Assembly (NCBI GenBank): GCA_964410485.1
Contig: CAYPHJ010000091.1
Span: forward strand, 1 to 18,434
DNA from: CAYPHJ01 sp964410485
GTDB lineage: Bacteria; Desulfobacterota; Binatia; UBA9968
DNA: 18,434 bases
Reading direction: 5' to 3'
Shown here: positions 13,482-18,434 of the stretch, piece by piece
How the letters are laid out: every line of letters starts with the position of its first letter
Position numbering within the stretch: position 1 is the first letter of the stretch
Made by a program: the position numbers and the translations under genes
Notes under the pieces: model-generated
The model's input: only the letters and a program-made list of their open reading frames with translations
The model's database searches: none
Told to the model about the DNA's origin: nothing

Positions 13482-14771
13482 ATGAGTGGAATAAAGAAGA
13501 TAGCCTTGATCTTTTTGTGTATTTTCTTCGGGTTTTGGCGCGAGTTGGCTTTTGCGGGAGGCTATGCGATTCCACCCCAAACGGCGAAAACAGCGGCAAT
13601 GGGAGGCGCGGCTACTGCTGGGGTAGACGACCCGTCAGCCGTTTACGTCAATCCAGCGGCCATCACCCAGGTCGACGGCAATCAAATCACCGCTGGGCTT
13701 ATCTATATCAATACGACCAGCAGTGTGCGAAATGCAGGCGAAATATCCAGAAATCGTCATAATCACGACTTTCTTCCCAATGTATTTGCGAATTATCATA
13801 TCCCAAATTCAAAGGTTTCTCTTGGGCTTGGCAGCTATACTCCATTTGGCCTGGCGACAAGTTATAGGTCGGATAGCTTTACACGCTACGCCGCAATCAG
13901 GTCGAAACTCACAACGGTTTTTGTCACTCCATCGATTGCGTGGGAGCCTCTCCCTTATCTGTCCCTTGGAGCCGGCTTTAACTTCGTTTATGCCTCGGGG
14001 CTACTCTCACGGGCAATCTTTTTCGGCCCTTTCGGCGATGGCAGATTGAGGATAACCGATACGGACACGGCCTATGGCTACAACCTAGGAGTACTGGTCA
14101 AACCCACTGAGACGGTCAAGCTCGGGCTGACCTACAGAAGTCGAGTTGACGTTAATTTTGATTCGGCAAACGTAAGGTTTACCGATGCGGCTGCAGCGGG
14201 CGGAGTTGTCACGCACACCAAAGCAACCGCCTTAAACATACCGCTACCGACAATAATCAATGCTGGCATTCACTGGAGCGTCAATCCGGACTGGGCTCTA
14301 GAATTCGAGTACAATTTCGCGCGTTGGAGCGAATTCCAGAGACTTAGGGCTTCATTTGCCACGCCTCTACCGGGGCTGGGCGGCGCAGTCCTCATTCCAG
14401 GCTTCACGATCCCCCAGAAATGGAAGGACGCAAGCACTTTGCGGTTTGGGACATCGTACAAGCTTACTCAGAATTTCGAACTCCGAGCCGGTGCAGCCCT
14501 GGAAGAGAGCCCCATTCCTTCACGTACGCTGGGGCCCGTTATTCCAGGTGCCGATTATTTGAGCCTGACGGGAGGTTTTGGTTATCACTGGCAGCGCTTC
14601 AAAATAGATCTGGGTTATATGGCAGTCTTTTATAAGACGAGGCGTGTTACTAACACTGTTCTGGAGACAGGTGGCGATCCGAACGCACTGCCATTTCCCG
14701 GCTTGGCACCCGAGGACAAGTACAGAACATTTCAACACCTGATCGGCCTACACGCGACCTACACGTTCTAA
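13482..14771 (+). CDS. OmpP1/FadL-family outer-membrane transport protein
   Basis: This 429-residue outer-membrane barrel carries long-chain fatty acids or other hydrophobic molecules across the outer membrane. A signal peptide is clear: MSGIKK, a hydrophobic core, then a predicted cut after AFA (residue 25). The mature N-terminus (GGYAIPPQTAKTAAMGGAATAGVDDPSAVYVNPAAI) has the family's hatch-domain pattern with the conserved NPA. Alternating amphipathic strands continue to a terminal Phe (HATYTF), the normal outer-membrane insertion signal. Length is typical. An AAAGGT sits about 14 bases before the ATG, a rather long gap. It runs alone, divergent from the HTH gene and convergent with glnS 11 bases away. 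The substrate (fatty acid, hydrocarbon or aromatic) cannot be told. Confidence 0.9.
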   Translation: MSGIKKIALIFLCIFFGFWRELAFAGGYAIPPQTAKTAAMGGAATAGVDDPSAVYVNPAAITQVDGNQITAGLIYINTTSSVRNAGEISRNRHNHDFLPNVFANYHIPNSKVSLGLGSYTPFGLATSYRSDSFTRYAAIRSKLTTVFVTPSIAWEPLPYLSLGAGFNFVYASGLLSRAIFFGPFGDGRLRITDTDTAYGYNLGVLVKPTETVKLGLTYRSRVDVNFDSANVRFTDAAAAGGVVTHTKATALNIPLPTIINAGIHWSVNPDWALEFEYNFARWSEFQRLRASFATPLPGLGGAVLIPGFTIPQKWKDASTLRFGTSYKLTQNFELRAGAALEESPIPSRTLGPVIPGADYLSLTGGFGYHWQRFKIDLGYMAVFYKTRRVTNTVLETGGDPNALPFPGLAPEDKYRTFQHLIGLHATYTF

Positions 14772-14782
14772 GGGAGCACGGG

Positions 14783-16540
14783 CTACTTAGTGCGTTTAAT
14801 TGCGTCGCCCCTCTTCGTAGCCTTCTCTAGTTTCGCCCAAGTGTCGCGTAAGGTAACCGCTCGGTTGAAAACCAGCGCTTTGGGCGAGAAGTCAGCGCTA
14901 TCTGCACAAAAATAACCTAGTCTTTCGAACTGATAGATCTCTCCCGGTTTGGCGTTGGCCAGGCAGGGCTCGACCCGGCAACCCGTCAAGCGCTCTAATG
15001 AGTTCGGGTTAATATTCACGAGCCAGTTTTCACCTTCCACGACGTCGTCCGGGTCTTCTTTTTTAAAAAGCTGGTTATAGAGGCGTGCTTCAGCTTCTAC
15101 GGCATGGATGGCCGATACCCAATGAATGGTCGCCTTCACTTTGCGGCTGCTTCGAGATGAGCCACTTTTTGTTTCCGGATCATAGGTACACCGCAGCTCA
15201 ACAATCGCGCCGGTGCTCGGATCCTTAACCACGTCGACGCACTTGATGATGTAAGCGTACCGTAAACGCACCTCATGGCCAAGCGAGAGGCGAAAGAACC
15301 CCTTGGGCGGGTTTTCACGGAAGTCATCCTGCTCGATGTAAAGAACGCGTGAAAAAGGAACTCTTCTCGTCCCCATTGCCGGATCTTCCGGATTGTTAAC
15401 GGCCTCCATCTCTTCCGCTTCTTCGTTCGAATAGTTTTCAATGACGATTCTAAGCGGTCGCAGCACTGCCATGACGCGAGGGGCGGACTTGTTCAAATCT
15501 TCACGCAAACAATGCTCGAGCATGGCAATATCGACCATACTGTTACGCTTTGCGACACCGATGCGCTCACAGAATATTCGGATCGCCTCAGGAGTGTAGC
15601 CCCGACGCCGTAACCCGCTGAGGGTGGGCATCCTGGGATCATCCCAACCGGATACGTGCCCCTGCTGGACGAGTTGAAGCAGCTTGCGCTTGCTCAGGAC
15701 CGTATAGGTCAGATTCAGCCGCGCAAACTCGATTTGCTGCGGATGATGAATGCCCAATTGCTCGATGAACCAATCGTAAAGCGGTCGGTGGTCTTCGAAT
15801 TCGAGCGTACAAATGGAGTGTGTGATCTTTTCGATCGAGTCGGACTGTCCGTGCGCAAAATCGTAGGTCGGGTAAATACACCAGTCATTGCCGGTCCGGT
15901 GGTGCGCAGCGTGAAGAATGCGGTACATGACCGGGTCGCGCATGTTAAGGTTCGGCGATGCCATATCGATCTTTGCTCGAAGTGTACGGCTCCCGTCGGG
16001 AAACTCCCCGGCCTTCATTCGCGTGAACAAATCCACGTTTTCCTCAACTGGTCGGTCGCGGTAGGGGCTGTTTCTCCCCGGCTCGGTTAGACTGCCGCGG
16101 TACTCCCGGATTTCATCAGCGCTCAGATCACACACGTAGGCCTTACCCGCCTTGATCAACTGCATGGCAAATTCGTACAGCTGGTTGAAATAGTCCGAAG
16201 CATAATATTCTCTCCCGCTCCACTCGAATCCCAACCATCGCACGTCGGCTTTTATCGACTCCACATATTCAACGTCTTCTTTGCTTGGATTTGTATCGTC
16301 GAAACGCAGGTTGCAACGCCCGCCGAACTCGGCAGCAAGACCGAAATTGAGACAGATCGATTTCGCATGACCGATGTGAAGATAGCCATTCGGCTCCGGC
16401 GGAAATCGCGTGTGGACTCGGGCTCCGTGCTTACCCTGTTTGATATCTTCCCTGATAATATTGCGGATAAAGTGCGACGGGGTAGGCTCGGCGGCTCCCG
16501 CCGTTTCGTTGCTTTCAGGGCTTGCTTCTCTATGATTCAC
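14783..16540 (-). CDS. glnS: Glutaminyl-tRNA synthetase
   Basis: This 585-residue class I synthetase charges tRNA-Gln with glutamine. It has the HIGH motif in EPNGYLHIGHAKS (residues 55-58) and the KMSKS equivalent VLSKRKL (281-287). The RFDDTNPxKEDVEYVESI segment (79-96) is diagnostic for GlnRS over GluRS, and the C-terminal half is the beta-barrel anticodon-binding type. Length is slightly above E. coli GlnRS because of a polar N-terminal extension of about 20 residues. The GTG start at 16540 has GAGGAAGAG just upstream. It is divergent from gltX across 91 bases and convergent with the FadL-type gene. Presence of GlnRS means tRNA-Gln need not be made by transamidation. Confidence 0.96.
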   Translation of the reverse strand: MNHREASPESNETAGAAEPTPSHFIRNIIREDIKQGKHGARVHTRFPPEPNGYLHIGHAKSICLNFGLAAEFGGRCNLRFDDTNPSKEDVEYVESIKADVRWLGFEWSGREYYASDYFNQLYEFAMQLIKAGKAYVCDLSADEIREYRGSLTEPGRNSPYRDRPVEENVDLFTRMKAGEFPDGSRTLRAKIDMASPNLNMRDPVMYRILHAAHHRTGNDWCIYPTYDFAHGQSDSIEKITHSICTLEFEDHRPLYDWFIEQLGIHHPQQIEFARLNLTYTVLSKRKLLQLVQQGHVSGWDDPRMPTLSGLRRRGYTPEAIRIFCERIGVAKRNSMVDIAMLEHCLREDLNKSAPRVMAVLRPLRIVIENYSNEEAEEMEAVNNPEDPAMGTRRVPFSRVLYIEQDDFRENPPKGFFRLSLGHEVRLRYAYIIKCVDVVKDPSTGAIVELRCTYDPETKSGSSRSSRKVKATIHWVSAIHAVEAEARLYNQLFKKEDPDDVVEGENWLVNINPNSLERLTGCRVEPCLANAKPGEIYQFERLGYFCADSADFSPKALVFNRAVTLRDTWAKLEKATKRGDAIKRTK

Positions 16541-16563
16541 GCCTCTTCCTCACTGCGGTAACC

Positions 16564-16590
16564 TTACCATATTCAACCATGATTTATAAT
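16564..16590 (+). promoter_or_regulatory. Candidate gltX promoter
   Basis: A perfect TATAAT (16585-16590) lies 41 bases before the gltX ATG. The best -35 is TTACCA (16564-16569) at a short 15-base spacing. The -10 box reads ATTATAAAT on the other strand, so it could also serve glnS, but no good leftward -35 was found. Confidence 0.35.
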
Positions 16591-16631
16591 GCGCCGTTGA
16601 CGCTGTTCCTCCTGCTTGTTAATTTGGTGCG

Positions 16632-18077
16632 ATGACTGAAGTTCGGACCCGTTTCGCTCCTAGCCCGACCGGTTACCTGCACATCGGTGGTGCGCGTACG
16701 GCGCTCTTCAACTACCTGTTTGCGCGCCATCACGGCGGCAAGTTCATTCTCCGCATCGAAGACACCGACCGCGAAAGGTCCACATCAGAAGCGATCGAGA
16801 CCATTTTGGATTCCATGCGATGGCTTCGGCTCGACTGGGACGAGGGACCGTTCTACCAGACCGAACGCATGGCGCTCTACCGGAAGCGAATCGAACAGCT
16901 CCTGGCCGAAGGTAAAGCCTACTTCTGCACCTGTACCCCGGAGGAATTGGAAGCTAAACGGGAACTCGCCAGGAAAGAGAAGCGAAAGCCAATGTATGAC
17001 GGTACGTGTCGGCCACCTTCCTCCTTCGCCGGCCAACCGATTATCGTCCCGGGCAAACCCCACGCGGTGCGTTTTCGCTCGCCGCGTGAAGGGAAAACCG
17101 TCGTCAAAGACGCGCTAAAGGGTGAAGTACTCTTCGACAACGGCGAACTCGATGATCTGATCATGGCCAGATCTGACGGAACGCCGACCTACAACTTTTG
17201 CGTCGTTGTCGACGATATCGATATGGCGATCACTCACGTTATTCGGGGCGACGATCATCTGGCAAACACACCGAGACAAATTCAGCTGTATCATGCACTG
17301 GGCCATCAACCGCCTGAGTTCGCGCACGTACCTCTAATTCTTGGCACTGACAAAACACGCTTGAGCAAGCGCCACGGCGCCACCTCCGTGACAGCTTATC
17401 GGGATATGGGGTATTTCCCCGAAGCCGTGGTCAATTATCTCGTGCGACTGGCCTGGTCCTATGGGGACCAGGAGATATTTTCCCGCGAGGAGCTTATCGA
17501 AAAATTTTCGCTGGAGAATGTCGGAAAATCGGCCGGGATTTTTAACCCAGAGAAGTTTCTCTGGGTGAACTTTCACTATCTGAAGTCCCGCCCCTTACCT
17601 CAATTGGCAAAAGAGATTGTTCCTTACATACGGGTAAAAGGCTGGGAGGTGCCTCGCGACCATCTCTGGCTGGAGAACATGATCGCCACGCTGCGGGAAC
17701 GATGTAAGACTTTGGTTGAGCTGGTTGACGCAGCGCGCTTTTGTCTAACCGAGGACATTCCCTTGGACGAAAACGCGGCAAAAAAATTCCTGACTCCGGA
17801 AATGACCGAGCCACTTAGGGCACTGATAGAGACGCTTCGTGGCCTCGATGATTTCAGTGAGACGGCCGTAGAACTGGCTTTTACAGCCGTGTTGCAGAGA
17901 TTCAACTTGGCTATGGGAAAATTGGCCCAACCTGTGCGTGTAGCACTGACTGGTTCAACCACAAGCCCAGGCATCTATGAGGTGATCGCTCTCCTTGGAA
18001 AAGAACGAACGCTTAAGCGGTTGAATGCGGCATTGGCTCGGCTCGAATCGTCAACGGGCGCCCTTCCTCCGCCTTGA
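16632..18077 (+). CDS. gltX: Glutamyl-tRNA synthetase
   Basis: This 481-residue class I synthetase charges tRNA-Glu with glutamate. It opens with RFAPSPTGYLHIGGARTALFNYLFA (HIGG at 17-20, the usual GluRS form) and has RIEDTDxxRS (41-50). A zinc site of the E. coli type is present (C99, C101, Y122, C126), followed by the KMSKS equivalent TRLSKRHGA (242-250) and an alpha-helical anticodon-binding C-terminal half. Length is standard. The Shine-Dalgarno (TTGGTG) is weak. With GlnRS encoded next door, this enzyme is probably the discriminating type that does not charge tRNA-Gln, which is inference. The tRNA-Gln gene begins 39 bases after its stop. Confidence 0.96.
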   Translation: MTEVRTRFAPSPTGYLHIGGARTALFNYLFARHHGGKFILRIEDTDRERSTSEAIETILDSMRWLRLDWDEGPFYQTERMALYRKRIEQLLAEGKAYFCTCTPEELEAKRELARKEKRKPMYDGTCRPPSSFAGQPIIVPGKPHAVRFRSPREGKTVVKDALKGEVLFDNGELDDLIMARSDGTPTYNFCVVVDDIDMAITHVIRGDDHLANTPRQIQLYHALGHQPPEFAHVPLILGTDKTRLSKRHGATSVTAYRDMGYFPEAVVNYLVRLAWSYGDQEIFSREELIEKFSLENVGKSAGIFNPEKFLWVNFHYLKSRPLPQLAKEIVPYIRVKGWEVPRDHLWLENMIATLRERCKTLVELVDAARFCLTEDIPLDENAAKKFLTPEMTEPLRALIETLRGLDDFSETAVELAFTAVLQRFNLAMGKLAQPVRVALTGSTTSPGIYEVIALLGKERTLKRLNAALARLESSTGALPPP

Positions 18078-18107
18078 CACTCCTGGAGGATTCTTTTAGT
18101 TTAAAAT
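18074..18107 (+). promoter_or_regulatory. Candidate promoter for the tRNA-Gln/tRNA-Glu pair
   Basis: A perfect TTGACA (18074-18079) overlaps the gltX stop codon. At 17-base spacing stands TAGTTT (18097-18102), a poor -10; a better TAAAAT (18102-18107) is 22 bases away, which is too far. A CCCCGC discriminator-like stretch follows before the tRNA. The tRNAs may instead be processed from the gltX transcript. Confidence 0.35.
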
Positions 18108-18116
18108 TCCCCGCTT

Positions 18117-18192
18117 TGAGGAGTCGGCTAATTGGTAAGCCACCTGACTCTGGATCAGGCGATTGTAGGTTCGAGTCCTACCTCCTCAGCCA
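18117..18192 (+). tRNA. tRNA-Gln (anticodon CUG)
   Basis: A complete cloverleaf is visible: acceptor TGAGGAG/CTCCTCA, D-stem GGC/GCC, anticodon stem CCTGA/TCAGG with loop CTCTGGA giving anticodon CTG, and T-arm GTAGG-TTCGAGT-CCTAC. The discriminator is G and CCA is encoded. The weak first pair (T-A) and G discriminator fit bacterial tRNA-Gln. It reads CAG codons; a TTG-anticodon partner is not in the window. Confidence 0.95.
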
Positions 18193-18194
18193 AT

Positions 18195-18269
18195 GGTCCC
18201 ATCGTCTAGTGGTTAGGACACCGGCCTCTCACGTCGGTAACACGGGTTCGAATCCCGTTGGGACCACCA
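18195..18269 (+). tRNA. tRNA-Glu (anticodon CUC)
   Basis: A complete cloverleaf is visible: acceptor GGTCCCA/TGGGACC, D-stem GTC/GAC, anticodon stem CCGGC/GTCGG (one G-U pair) with loop CTCTCAC giving anticodon CTC, and T-arm ACGGG-TTCGAAT-CCCGT. The discriminator is A and CCA is encoded. It reads GAG codons. Only two bases separate it from tRNA-Gln, so the two are cotranscribed. Confidence 0.95.
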
Positions 18270-18385
18270 TTGTCCACATACATGTCACGGCTCTCATCTG
18301 AAAGCTCTCCAGGCTGCACTTTGATTCACAAAAATTATTTATCGATTGGTCCTTGAGACGAGAGACGGTAGAGACATTAAGACAA

Positions 18386-18434
18386 ATCCGGCGGCGTCCT
18401 ACTCTTCCATACGGCGACCGTACAGTACCATCGG
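18386..18434 (-). rRNA. rrf: 5S rRNA, 3' end, cut by the window edge
   Basis: Read leftward, the edge sequence contains CCGATGGTACTG, a variable stem, GGAAGAGTAGGACGCCGCCGG and a 3' end near 18386. These match the 3' half of bacterial 5S rRNA (GCCGAUGGUA ... GAGAGUAGG ... GCC). The 5' half, and probably 23S and 16S genes, lie to the right. The exact 3' end is uncertain by a few bases, and no terminator is evident in the 116 bases before tRNA-Glu. Confidence 0.85.

Noticed and set aside
18074..18301. 75-residue open frame after gltX
   Set aside because: It simply reads through the two tRNA genes.

Overview
The window looks like chromosomal DNA from a Gram-negative bacterium of roughly middling GC content. 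It encodes an outer-membrane FadL-type channel, a direct glutaminyl-tRNA synthetase beside a glutamyl-tRNA synthetase, NtrC-type (sigma-54) two-component signalling, and a PyrR protein. That mix suggests a deltaproteobacterial/Desulfobacterota-, NC10- or Acidobacteria-like uncultured lineage, but I cannot assign a taxon from the sequence alone. No transposase, integrase, CRISPR array or phage module is visible.

Layout. (1) Positions 1-128 hold a REP-like palindrome and a hairpin. (2) Positions 129-4229 form a pyrimidine/nitrogen module of two divergent pairs: pyrE and a metal-dependent deaminase-type amidohydrolase leftward, and an M20 N-carbamoyl-amino-acid/allantoate-type hydrolase overlapping pyrR rightward. 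A perfect 6-bp inverted repeat lies between them. (3) Positions 4371-13045, all leftward, form a signalling run. It begins with a divergent FabF-type ketoacyl synthase, then a 7TM-GAF sensor kinase, then an unusual fused protein (degenerate receiver, degenerate NtrC-like AAA+, kinase with a decayed ATPase domain), then an intact NtrC-family sigma-54 activator, then a receiver-first histidine kinase preceded by a well-matched -24/-12 element, and finally an unknown CxxC protein whose start overlaps the kinase stop. (4) Positions 13198-14771 hold a small excisionase-type HTH protein divergent from a FadL-type channel. (5) Positions 14783-18269 hold glnS divergent from gltX, with tRNA-Gln(CUG) and tRNA-Glu(CUC) directly behind gltX. 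(6) The right edge cuts into the 3' end of a leftward 5S rRNA, so an rRNA operon probably lies to the right.

How the parts may work together (inference): the membrane kinase senses something and signals to the NtrC-type activator, with the fused degenerate protein as scaffold or modulator. The activator could drive the receiver-kinase gene from the -24/-12 element, extending the relay. The ketoacyl synthase at the head of the run and the FadL channel nearby hint at lipids or hydrophobic compounds, but nothing in the sequence proves this. The most unusual object is the fused protein at 7723-9606.
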